This document shows positions 43,201 to 50,213 of a stretch of 56,509 nucleotides of DNA, one piece after another. The notes beneath the pieces were generated by a model that was given only the letters and a program-made list of their open reading frames with translations, had not been told where the DNA came from and searched no databases. Within the stretch, counting starts at the first letter, position 1. Every line of letters begins with the position of its first letter. The stretch is from Lentisphaerota bacterium (GTDB taxonomy: Bacteria > Verrucomicrobiota > Kiritimatiellia > JAAZAB01): NCBI GenBank assembly GCA_016188985.1, contig JACPGM010000050.1, positions 1 through 56,509 on the forward strand, given 5' to 3'. A program made the translations under genes and the position numbers.

Positions 43201-43458
43201 CTTTCGCGTCCGGTCATCTTCAGTGATGAGGCCCTGATCGCCGAGCCGGGTATCTATGATTTGCATACCGGCGAGCAAAAGCCCGATCAGCATGATCCCG
43301 GCCGGCGGCGTGGCGGCGCTGGTCGAGGCCAGCTCGGGTTGCGTCTGCTCGTTTGCCATTCAGAGCACGGTGGTTCTGGCGCCCCGATAGTCCGGCTTGG
43401 CGGACGTGGAAGTCCGCCCTCCATGCATTTGTCCCGGAGTGTGCGGGATCAGATCTAA
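40216..43458 (+). CDS. Exported PQQ-like beta-propeller protein with methyltransferase-like insert; probable 3' frameshift
   Basis: This protein of about 1080 residues has a signal peptide (hydrophobic AALLLGLFLSGG). Starts at GTG 40180 and ATG 40255 are alternatives. Propeller strands of the PQQ type occur before and after the middle (YQIHALDAASGQERWTF, ADGKLIWSAPVEGT, DAPTGKVVWEK). Between them, at about 525-665, lies a shortened SAM-methyltransferase-like segment: IMGPGAAQLALSL resembles motif I, ALAYPDYIANLVVAL motif IV, and ELLRVLKPCGGVLLSS the post-motif region. It is followed by WWTHQHADQGNTG. The acidic SAM residues seem to be missing. After LHTGEQ (near 43280) the frame appears lost. 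The +1 frame from 43286 to the TAG at 43388 reads ISMIPAGGVAALVEASSGC..., which fits the family's end better than the annotated tail. Confidence 0.72.
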   Translation: MHRTFKVCAATGLMRCRPRPYAALLLGLFLSGGNIAGSRADSTLRSGEALSLRSTSDWPTYMHDYARSGVTTNALRWPLVRQWTYRAPAAPVPAWPLPHPDYTELPRTKFDDALYTVVAGNTVYFGSSVDYQIHALDAASGQERWTFFTGGPVRLAPTFASSTTLGASEGKPTVVAGRVYAGSDDGWVYCLNAADGKLVWSFSAAPEPRRVLGNGHIISLYPVRTSLVVQDGRVYFSAGIFPSFGYGRGFSGVALYALDAADGKLIWKVNRFDTKENNYAGGFSPQGYLLATAKSLFVPCGRDLPACVDIETGMFRYVPSLAGTKDQPAGWYGLLADGTWFHGTQNILFGFEPDTGKLQSRLPAATRLIVTKNSSFILKGPSASNYGRQKISDRQSDIKAFDRPKSSTDQPAAKLATTDPRWRYARPALSAMILTGDALVAGASNEVVALNAADGKLIWSAPVEGTAVGLSAAGGRLLVSTDLGHIYCFAGGAAAFAPMTLPDRPGSAARAGPPSAVRSPAEPSAAVVAQMADAVLANAQDTKGYALIMGPGAAQLALSLYGHRVAVELFTSEALAYPDYIANLVVALAGPGQPPSAAELLRVLKPCGGVLLSSWPGGAGLQNSAKALELWKGAGSLATGLMLVRGGPTWTKLLRGAPEGAGWWTHQHADQGNTGSSGDTRVKGWLDIIWFGATGVNETLDRHLRSVAPLVFEGRVFHQGGSIVLPWANIKENRGVLSCFDLYNGMRYWKREMADAWRIGTPAVVGNLAGTTGSLFVAAGSGCERLDARTGATLSTYKVPAAKMGAATQTWNYVAVAGGRLFGSAGIPNTNLYGNRFSDAVFAYELGTGRLLWTYRAREIRDSTLVYGDGRVFLVENRATAAEEVMPAKSNVKVDRHGSATNGPLAERGKAPAEPSLTVVALDAPTGKVVWEKQHDLSDCGSWGGALQALYRDGVLLLGGAYSPYGRRSGAEAKRKIMALSARDGALLWQKPVGNLSRPVIFSDEALIAEPGIYDLHTGEQKPDQHDPGRRRGGAGRGQLGLRLLVCHSEHGGSGAPIVRLGGRGSPPSMHLSRSVRDQI

Positions 43459-43580
43459 TGGAGGGCGCGGCTGTGTCCGCGCCGGTCTCAATTCATACAC
43501 TGCGGACGTGATGTGAGCCCTTAATGGCAAAAATACCAAATCTTTGGTTACGGCCAAGGGGCCTCAGATAACCCGGCTTT

Positions 43581-45803
43581 TCAACATACCTCGGCGCGTT
43601 GGGCGGTTGGGCGCGGGCCGACGGTGGAAAGGTCAATTGGCTGGAAGCCTAACTTGAGGGCCGGTGAATCCTTGGATAGGGTGAAATTGCGTTGCGCCAG
43701 ACTCTTGAATTTCGGGTTGGCCACGATTGAATGCCGGTCGCGCCCCAGGGCCTGCCATTGCTTGAAGGAACATTTTTTCCCGCCCACAAGAAAATGCGGC
43801 TTTCCGGCGGTGCTGAAATAAAGATTGCCGTCCGAGAGCATCCGGTGCGCTTCGGTCTTCGGCGGGTGAGCCGATTGGAAGAGCGCCTCGCCGCGGCTGA
43901 CCATGATGTTCCGCAGCCAGATCAGGCCGATATGCGGCTCGTTGCGCGTGTAGATTCCGACGGACTCGCCGCCGAAAGCCCATATGTTGTTGCGCACGAT
44001 ATTTTCCCGCCCGTAGTGCTGATGAAAAGGCTGGCGGTCGGCGTCATAACAGACATTGTTCTCAATCACCAGGTAGCTGGAGCCTTCATCCGGATAAATG
44101 CACCATCCGCCGTAATGGGCTGAGGTTACGTTGTAAATGAGATTATTGCGCAGCACCGTCCCGGGCTGAACGCCCAGGGTATAAATGCCGCCCATGTCGG
44201 ATAGAACCTTATGGCCCAGGTCGTGGATATGATTGAAGGCAATCAGGTTGTCGCGGCTGATGTTTTCCTGGTAGCCCCATTCCCAGCCGCAGGAGACCCC
44301 GGAATAAAAGAGGTCGAAGATATGGTTGTGGCAGATGGAGAGAGCGTAGGCGTTCATCGCCAGAATTCCGACGGCGCTGTGGAAAACGCGTCCGCCGTGG
44401 CAAATGGTGTTGTCGGTGATGCGGTGTTGGCCCGTGCGCCGCGCGTGCGCTTTTTTGTCGCGGGCGGCGGCCCCATTGATCTTGATGCCGCCGGCGCCCA
44501 GATGGCGCATAGTGTTGCCCACTATGCTGATGTCGCAGCAGCCATCGCTGATCTCCACGCCATACCAGCCGACGTGTTCAATGACGCAGTTTGAGAGCGC
44601 GCAGTGGCGCGCGCCTTCGAAATAAATTACGCCGGGCACGTCGCAGGCCGCCTGGCTTGCCGCGGCAAACTGGCCGCGGCTATGCCGCCGGCCGTGGGTT
44701 TTGTCGCCCTGAGTGGTTCCCAGAATCGCGGCGCCATCGGACTTGTCGGGATGCCGCCAATCGGTGTGGGCAAAGGTGATCCCTTCAAAGCGGACATGTT
44801 CAACGAACTGATTTTGCTCGGGGTTGCCGATCAGGCCCAGCAATTGCAGGCAGCGTGGCGCATAAATACGGGCGGTTTTCATGTTTTCGCCGCGGCGGGG
44901 CAGATAATAGAGTTTGCCGGCCGCGCGATCCAGATACCATTGTCCCGGCTGGCACAGGGCTTCCCAGACGTTGTCGAGGTAATAATCGGCCAGTTCTTTG
45001 CCGAAGGCGCCCACCGGGGTTACCAGGCTTGGCCGTTCCAGCGTCACCAGGTTGGTTCGGGAATCAAAAGCGCTGATGCGGGAACGCTCTTCAATCCAGA
45101 AGTGGAGATACACCATTTCGATATCGGTCAAGTTCCTGAAATTGCGTATATCACCGCTCCGGCAGATAATCTGGTTAAAATGCTTGCGATCCCAGCCTGA
45201 GGGCAGAACCGCCCCGGGCACCGCTTCCATCCGGTAAAAACCTTTGGCGGGCAGCCGTGGCCGCGCGGCGCGGCGGCCGTTGACAAAGAGTTCGCGGAAC
45301 TCCCATTGCCCGGCGGCGACTTCGGGCAGGTCGGCTACCCATGCCTGTTTGCCATTCACGCTGGCTGATTGCCAGTTGCTGATGCGCTTTCCCCCGCTGA
45401 TGATCGGTTTTTCACGGGCAAAGGCCTTGAACATTACGCCGGAATGTTCCGGACCGATGACCAGGGGCTTTTCCAGTGGGTAGACCCCGCCGCGCAGATA
45501 GACCGTAATTGGTTCAGGCGGCGTTGCGCTTACCGGATAGCGCCCGGGCCGATAGGGTTGGCCATGATTTAGGTCGGCCAAGCGCACCTGCCCGCCCGCC
45601 TGCATCGGCTGGGCCGAAGGCACTGCGGGCAGGCAATGCTGCGCACCCGCCTGCAGCGATGCAGCAGCTTCGGGCAGGTAGCGCTGCAGTCGGGCCATTC
45701 CGCCCGACAAAGTCGCCAGGGGACCATCGCGCTTGCCGGCTTTGGGATTCGCCAGGAAGCCAGACCAGTTATCATTGCCGTTGGGCGCAATATATAATTT
45801 CAT
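43581..45803 (-). CDS. Right-handed parallel beta-helix protein (GH141-like)
   Basis: This 740-residue protein begins MKLYIAPNGNDNWSGFLANP, the typical start of large beta-helix glycosidase-like proteins, and continues with TVYLRGGVYPLEKPLVIGPEHSGV and PIISGGKRISNW, which resemble GH141 (fucosidase/xylanase) proteins. The central part has beta-helix rungs (GVEISDGCCDISIVGNTMRHLGAGGIKI, in pieces such as CALSNCVIEHVGWYGVE and DNTICHGG). No signal peptide is visible. Between the N-terminal motif and VYLRGGVY there is an unusually long insert containing two palindromic elements read in frame (LPEAAASLQAG and LPAVPSAQPMQAGG). It is divergent from the sulfatase gene, which suggests joint use of a sulfated polysaccharide. 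Confidence 0.78.
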   Translation of the reverse strand: MKLYIAPNGNDNWSGFLANPKAGKRDGPLATLSGGMARLQRYLPEAAASLQAGAQHCLPAVPSAQPMQAGGQVRLADLNHGQPYRPGRYPVSATPPEPITVYLRGGVYPLEKPLVIGPEHSGVMFKAFAREKPIISGGKRISNWQSASVNGKQAWVADLPEVAAGQWEFRELFVNGRRAARPRLPAKGFYRMEAVPGAVLPSGWDRKHFNQIICRSGDIRNFRNLTDIEMVYLHFWIEERSRISAFDSRTNLVTLERPSLVTPVGAFGKELADYYLDNVWEALCQPGQWYLDRAAGKLYYLPRRGENMKTARIYAPRCLQLLGLIGNPEQNQFVEHVRFEGITFAHTDWRHPDKSDGAAILGTTQGDKTHGRRHSRGQFAAASQAACDVPGVIYFEGARHCALSNCVIEHVGWYGVEISDGCCDISIVGNTMRHLGAGGIKINGAAARDKKAHARRTGQHRITDNTICHGGRVFHSAVGILAMNAYALSICHNHIFDLFYSGVSCGWEWGYQENISRDNLIAFNHIHDLGHKVLSDMGGIYTLGVQPGTVLRNNLIYNVTSAHYGGWCIYPDEGSSYLVIENNVCYDADRQPFHQHYGRENIVRNNIWAFGGESVGIYTRNEPHIGLIWLRNIMVSRGEALFQSAHPPKTEAHRMLSDGNLYFSTAGKPHFLVGGKKCSFKQWQALGRDRHSIVANPKFKSLAQRNFTLSKDSPALKLGFQPIDLSTVGPRPTAQRAEVC
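45595..45633 (-). repeat. In-frame palindromic element in the beta-helix gene (unit 1)
   Basis: This is a 39-nt member of the family. On the minus strand it reads CCTGCCCGCAGTGCCTTCGG through ATGCAGGCGGG and contributes LPAVPSAQPMQAG to the protein. A 12-nt spacer separates it from unit 2, so the pair keeps the reading frame. Confidence 0.75.
45646..45678 (-). repeat. In-frame palindromic element in the beta-helix gene (unit 2)
   Basis: This is a 33-nt member. On the minus strand it reads CCTGCCCGAAGCTGCTGCAT and onward to CTGCAGGCGGG, and contributes LPEAAASLQAG. It uses the same reading frame as unit 1 and as the two tandem addB copies. Confidence 0.7.
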
Positions 45804-45861
45804 ACTGAAAAGGTCTTTCTTAAGTGCGGCGGATAGTCGCAGTGCTCTAAAAGATTGTCAA

Positions 45862-45897
45862 GTCCCGACCTGGGATTGTGTCCCGACCTGGGATTGT
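45862..45897. promoter_or_regulatory. Perfect 18-bp tandem repeat in a divergent promoter region
   Basis: GTCCCGACCTGGGATTGT occurs twice head to tail (45862-45879 and 45880-45897), midway between the start codons of the beta-helix gene (45803) and the sulfatase gene (45995). Direct repeats in a divergent regulatory region are candidate binding sites for a regulator of both genes. A recent slippage duplication would look the same. Confidence 0.4.
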
Positions 45898-45994
45898 AGC
45901 TTAGCTGAAAGAGTTGCTTCCGGGTCTGGCGCTTTACTGCCTACCTCGCTATACTCGGCGGCTGAAACGCCTAATTAGCCAGAAAGAAAGCGCA

Positions 45995-47488
45995 GTGAAA
46001 CAGAGCCGGCCAAACATTGTCTATATTCTTGCCGACGATATGGGTTATGGGGACATGGCCTGCAACAATCCCGACAGTAAGATTCCAACGCCCAATCTGG
46101 ATCGTCTGGCTGAAGAAGGCATGCGCTTTACCGACGCGCATGCCGCCTCCAGCATCTGCACCCCCAGCCGGTACAATTTACTCACCGGCCGCTACGCGTG
46201 GCGGACGCGTCTTAAGCGCGGCATCGTGTGGGAATGGGATTCTACGCTTATCGAGCCTACGCGCCTGACGGTCGCGGGTCTGCTGAAGCAGAGTGGCTAT
46301 GCAACCCACTGTATTGGCAAATGGCACCTGGGCTGGGACTGGACGATGGTGGATGGGAAACTGGCCGGTCCGCAGCTTCCCTTTGGGCAGCACAGCCGCG
46401 AGATCCAGCAGCAGCGTGTTGATATGGGCTATCGCATTGACTACGGTCACCGCATTGCCGGCGGCCCTGTTGATCATGGTTTTGACACGTATTACGGGGT
46501 GGACGTCCCCAACTTCCCGCCCTACACCTGGTTTGAGAACGCCCAGGTAACCGCCGTTCCCAGCGTCGTTAAGCCGGATTCGATGTATGGCAATCCGGGA
46601 CTCATGATCCCCGATTGGTCGCTGAAGGCGGTTGTCCCGCAACTGACCAGGCGGGCCGTAACGCTTATTGAGACCGCCAGCGAACCGTTCTTTCTCTACT
46701 TTCCGCTAACTTCCCCGCATGCGCCCATCGTGCCTAATAAGCCGTTTAGAGGAATGAGCAAGGCCGGCAAGTACGGCGACTTTGTCTGCGAAGTGGACTG
46801 GGTTGTCGGCGAAGTCATGCGGGCGCTGGCGCGCTGCGGTAAAGCGGACAATACCCTGTTGATCTTCACGAGCGATAATGGTCCGGAAGCCTATCCCTGC
46901 GATTATGAGGGAGCCTATGAGCTGGCTCGAACCACGGGCCACTACAGCATGGGACACCTGCGGGGCACCAAAAGGGATATCTGGGAGGGCGGCCACCGCG
47001 TCCCGTTCATCGCGCGCTTTCCCGGCATAACCCCCGCCGGAACAGTCTGCCACCAGCTCGTTTGTCTGGGGGATTTCATGGCAAGTTGCGCTGATATTAT
47101 CGGGGTCCCATTGCCTTCCGGGACGGGCGAAGACAGCGTCAGCATGCTCTCGTTGCTGCAGGGCCGGCCGGATCAGCCAACGCGAACCCATTTGGTGTAT
47201 CATAGCGGCAGCGGCCATTTCGCGATACGGAGCAAGGATTGGGTTCTGATTAATGCGCCTGGCGGCGGTGACATGAAGGAGCCGGACTGGTTCAGGCGGG
47301 AGCGCGGCTACACAACCCACGATCACCCGGGCGAACTTTTTTGCCTGAGGGAGGACTGTTCGGAAAAAGAGAATCTATACGGCGATTATCCTGAGGTTGT
47401 TCAAGAGCTGTCAGGCTTGCTTGCCCAGGTCAAGCAGGTCCCCGGCGCCGGCCAACCCGCCGTCGCTGGGTCTCATGAGTCCGAGTGA
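45995..47488 (+). CDS. Type I sulfatase (formylglycine-dependent)
   Basis: The preferred start is the GTG at 45995, giving 497 residues that begin MKQSRPNIVYILADDMGYGD. The upstream ATG at 45914 would add a segment unlike the family. Metal-binding Asp14-Asp15 and the activation motif Cys55-Thr-Pro-Ser-Arg within SSICTPSRYNLLTGRYAWR are intact; the Cys must be oxidised to formylglycine by a separate enzyme not found here. GKWHLGWD and FTSDNGPEAYPCDYEGAYE are further family motifs. It resembles arylsulfatase/N-acetylgalactosamine-sulfatase-type enzymes, and the substrate is unknown. No signal peptide is evident, unlike most sulfatases, so cytoplasmic action on imported sugars, or a start missed upstream, is possible. 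It is divergent from the beta-helix glycosidase-like gene. Confidence 0.9.
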   Translation: MKQSRPNIVYILADDMGYGDMACNNPDSKIPTPNLDRLAEEGMRFTDAHAASSICTPSRYNLLTGRYAWRTRLKRGIVWEWDSTLIEPTRLTVAGLLKQSGYATHCIGKWHLGWDWTMVDGKLAGPQLPFGQHSREIQQQRVDMGYRIDYGHRIAGGPVDHGFDTYYGVDVPNFPPYTWFENAQVTAVPSVVKPDSMYGNPGLMIPDWSLKAVVPQLTRRAVTLIETASEPFFLYFPLTSPHAPIVPNKPFRGMSKAGKYGDFVCEVDWVVGEVMRALARCGKADNTLLIFTSDNGPEAYPCDYEGAYELARTTGHYSMGHLRGTKRDIWEGGHRVPFIARFPGITPAGTVCHQLVCLGDFMASCADIIGVPLPSGTGEDSVSMLSLLQGRPDQPTRTHLVYHSGSGHFAIRSKDWVLINAPGGGDMKEPDWFRRERGYTTHDHPGELFCLREDCSEKENLYGDYPEVVQELSGLLAQVKQVPGAGQPAVAGSHESE

Positions 47489-47815
47489 AGGGCCGAACCA
47501 TCCGTTGCCTGCTTACGGCCCGCCGCCGCGCGTGATCTCCATAAATTTTCCGTTTCTTAGCTTGAGCAATGGGCAGGAGTGTCTTATCTTATCCAGAATT
47601 AATTCACAATGCCTACAGACTTTCCTATTGGGACGAAGAAGGTCAAAATCGCCCGGTTCCAAGGAATGGGGCGGCGTTGGGCGGTGCGCTTTGTTACGTT
47701 CGCGGGCCAAGCCCTTCCAGGGATTGGCGCTGCGAACGCGCCGTGCGTCCCGCCCAACGGTGCTCCCACTAACGTAAGCGTATTTATGTCTTTGAACACT
47801 TAGCAAGAGACCGAG
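47489..47815. other. Spacer after the sulfatase, repeat-like
   Basis: About 327 nt without a supported gene. A 64-codon + frame (47609-47803; MPTDFPIGTKKVKIARFQGM and onward) lacks a ribosome-binding site, and frames in several directions are open across the same bases, which is usual for dispersed GC-rich repeats. Inverted phrases such as GGCGTTGGG...CCCAACG (47690s and 47750s) suggest a folded repeat. Confidence 0.45.
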
Positions 47816-49108
47816 ATGAAACTGAATTCCCGGTGTAGTAGCCGTTCGGCCAGAACGGCTCTCTGCGGTTCAGATTGCAACAATATTATGCTCCGCTGCC
47901 CAAGCGCAGCCGGCGCGACGAGATGCTTACGCGCGAGCACGGAGGAGCTATCCGGACTTTTAGCAGCCAGCGTCGCGGCCTTAGTCGGCCTTGGCGTTCT
48001 CCTTAATGCCGGCGCGATTGAGGTAGAGACCGCGACGTGGACCAAATACAACAACAATGCTCCGACCAACTCAGACACGACCTCGACCGACGGCCGCCTT
48101 GGTTTGGGGAACGCTGCCACAGGCGATGATGGACACGTAATGTTTCCATCGGTTCTCGGTGGGAACCCTAATCGAATGTGGTACGTGGGACATGATGGCA
48201 CCACGCGACGTATTTATTATGCGACTTCGCCGGATGGACTGACTTGGACTAAATATAATAATGCTATTCCGGCCAACTCGGATACCACTTCAACCGATGG
48301 CCGCATCCCCCTCGGCAACAATGGTAGAGGTGATGACAATCATCTGGCCCTCACGGCCGTAATTGTGGATGAGGGCATCTATAAAATGTGGTACTCGGGG
48401 TATGATAGCGCCAACTACCGGATTTATTACGCGACTTCCACCAACGGAACGAACTGGACCAAATACAACAATGTAATCCCGACCAACTCAGATACAACTT
48501 CGACGGATGGTCGCATCGGCTTAGGCACCGGCAACAATGGCGACACTAATATGGTTGCCTTTCCATCCGTGATCAAGGATGGGAATACTTATAAAATGTG
48601 GTATACGGGACAGAATGGCGGTACCAATTGTATTTACTACGCGACTTCGCCGGACGGACTGACCTGGACCAAATATAATAATACAATCCCGACCAACTCG
48701 GACACTACCTCTACCGATGGCCGTATACCCACGGGCACCGCCGGCAATGGCGACTCGCGTAACGCTTCTTCCGCAACGGTAATTAAGGTTGGTAGCGCTT
48801 ACAAAATGTGGTATTCGGGGAATGATGGTGCCAATACGCGTGTTTATTACGCGACTTCGCCGGATGGCCTCACCTGGACCAAACATAACAATACTATTCC
48901 GGCTGCCTCGGACACGACCTCGACCGATGGTCGCGTCCCCCTCGGTACCTCTGGCAGAGGCGATGAAACGATTGCTGGTGTCCCGGCGGTGATTAAGGTT
49001 GGGAACACTTATAAATTGTGGTACCACGGCGTTGATGGAAGCGGCAAATATCGTTTTTATCATGCTTACAGTCTGCCGCCCGCCGGCATGTTTCTTGTGA
49101 CTTGGTGA
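47816..49108 (+). CDS. Exported protein with five near-identical propeller-blade repeats
   Basis: This 430-residue protein, if started at 47816, has an odd Cys/Arg-rich N-terminus followed by a hydrophobic segment (LSGLLAASVAALVGLGVLL) that could be a signal peptide; ATG 47888 is an alternative start. Residues about 74 to 420 are five repeats of about 70 residues, each with TWTKYNN, SDTTSTDGR, an (I/V)-rich strand, YKMWYSG and IYYATSPDGLTW. This pattern resembles the five-bladed propellers of GH43/GH32-type enzymes and BNR-like proteins. The catalytic acidic residues of GH43 cannot be assigned. Repeats are so alike at the DNA level that recent amplification is likely. The C-terminal GMFLVTW tail is short. 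A glycan-binding or glycosidase role is inferred only from the fold. Confidence 0.7.
   Translation: MKLNSRCSSRSARTALCGSDCNNIMLRCPSAAGATRCLRASTEELSGLLAASVAALVGLGVLLNAGAIEVETATWTKYNNNAPTNSDTTSTDGRLGLGNAATGDDGHVMFPSVLGGNPNRMWYVGHDGTTRRIYYATSPDGLTWTKYNNAIPANSDTTSTDGRIPLGNNGRGDDNHLALTAVIVDEGIYKMWYSGYDSANYRIYYATSTNGTNWTKYNNVIPTNSDTTSTDGRIGLGTGNNGDTNMVAFPSVIKDGNTYKMWYTGQNGGTNCIYYATSPDGLTWTKYNNTIPTNSDTTSTDGRIPTGTAGNGDSRNASSATVIKVGSAYKMWYSGNDGANTRVYYATSPDGLTWTKHNNTIPAASDTTSTDGRVPLGTSGRGDETIAGVPAVIKVGNTYKLWYHGVDGSGKYRFYHAYSLPPAGMFLVTW
48035..49065. repeat. Five tandem 207-210-bp repeats
   Basis: The marker TGGACCAAATA (or close variants) begins units near 48035, 48242, 48452, 48661 and 48871, a spacing of 207-210 bp. 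All spacings keep the frame. The five units make one complete five-bladed propeller, with the last blade ending near 49065. Confidence 0.85.
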
Positions 49109-49460
49109 AGCCCCTGCTACGTGCGCGCTGCGGGGTGAATATGGAGTGCTGTAAGTTATTTGGGGTGTAGGTGCGGTTCGATAGAACCGCAGATTGCCGT
49201 TCTATCCCTGGCCGACCCGAGCGTCGGCTCGGTCAGGCGAACGGCGGCTACAACTGAAGCCCTCCGACCAACTCGCCTGCCCAAGCTCGGCCAGGGAAGG
49301 CCTGCAGTTCCGATTCCTCATTGCGATTCCCGCCTATGCCCGTCCAGTCTTTAGCCCTGTTTGTTACATACTGACTTTTTTCCGGCTTTCCTTAAAGGGC
49401 GGACCTGCTATCGTTGGCCTCGATTACTTGCCTGTGTAAGCAAGCTATTACTGAACCTTT
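49109..49460. other. Spacer before the acetoacetyl-CoA reductase operon
   Basis: This 352-nt stretch has no supported gene. It includes dispersed-repeat phrases GACCCGAGCGTCGGCTCGGTCAGG at about 49214 (inner palindrome CCGAGCGTCGGCTCGG) and CAAGCTCGGCCAGGGAAGG at about 49284, related to the motif at 536. A promoter for the downstream operon is expected here but none stands out. Confidence 0.5.
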
Positions 49461-50213
49461 ATGATTGCCATTGATCTTTCCGGCAAGACCGCCATTGTTA
49501 CCGGGGCCAGCCAGGGACTGGGCGCCTGCACCGCCAAGTTGCTGGCTCAGGCCGGCGCCAACGTGGTCATTAACTATTTTCACGACCCGCAAGGCGTTAA
49601 CCTCACGCGGGCTGAGTCTGTCGCTAATGGGATCGGTAAGCAGGCGTTACTCTCAGCCGCCGACGTGCGTGATCCCGCGGCCGTGGCCGCTATGTTCCGC
49701 CAGGCTACCGCTAATTTCGGCCAGGTGGATATCGTGGTCAATAACGCCGGAATCCTGCGCGATCGGACCATCAAGAAGATGACCGTGGCCGAATGGCAGG
49801 AAGTCATGGACACCAATCTCACCGGCGTATTCAACGTCTGCAAGCAGGCCGCCGAGACCCTTGCCGATGGCGGCCGCATTGTGAATGTATCCTCGATTGC
49901 CGCTTTCCACGGTTTTTTCGGGCAGAGCAATTACGCGGCGGCCAAGGGCGGTATCGTTAGTCTGACCAAGGTGCTTTGCCGCGAGCTGGCCAAACGCAAG
50001 ATCACGGTCAATGCCGTCGCCCCGGGCGTCGTGCTGACCGAAATGGGCCGGACAATTCCCGAAGCCGTGCGCCATGAAATGCTTAAATCAATTCCCCTGG
50101 GCCGCTTTGGCGAGCCGGAGGAAATCGGCAAGGTTATACTGTTTCTGTGCAGTGATCTGGCTGCCTACATCACCGGCCAAACGATTCATGTCAGTGGAGG
50201 CTGGTGGGTATGA
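49461..50213 (+). CDS. SDR-family 3-oxoacyl reductase, probably acetoacetyl-CoA reductase
   Basis: The 250-residue short-chain dehydrogenase has TGASQGLG (14-21) for NADP(H), NNAGILRD near 94-101, catalytic Ser in VNVSS (144-145), and YAAAK at 158-162, so all catalytic positions are intact. It ends HVSGGWWV as in FabG/PhaB proteins. FabG and PhaB cannot be separated by motif alone. The genes that follow immediately, a CoA-transferase overlapped by 4 nt and a thiolase, favour acetoacetyl-CoA as the substrate, giving 3-hydroxybutyryl-CoA. No acyl-carrier protein or other fab gene is near. Confidence 0.82.
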   Translation: MIAIDLSGKTAIVTGASQGLGACTAKLLAQAGANVVINYFHDPQGVNLTRAESVANGIGKQALLSAADVRDPAAVAAMFRQATANFGQVDIVVNNAGILRDRTIKKMTVAEWQEVMDTNLTGVFNVCKQAAETLADGGRIVNVSSIAAFHGFFGQSNYAAAKGGIVSLTKVLCRELAKRKITVNAVAPGVVLTEMGRTIPEAVRHEMLKSIPLGRFGEPEEIGKVILFLCSDLAAYITGQTIHVSGGWWV

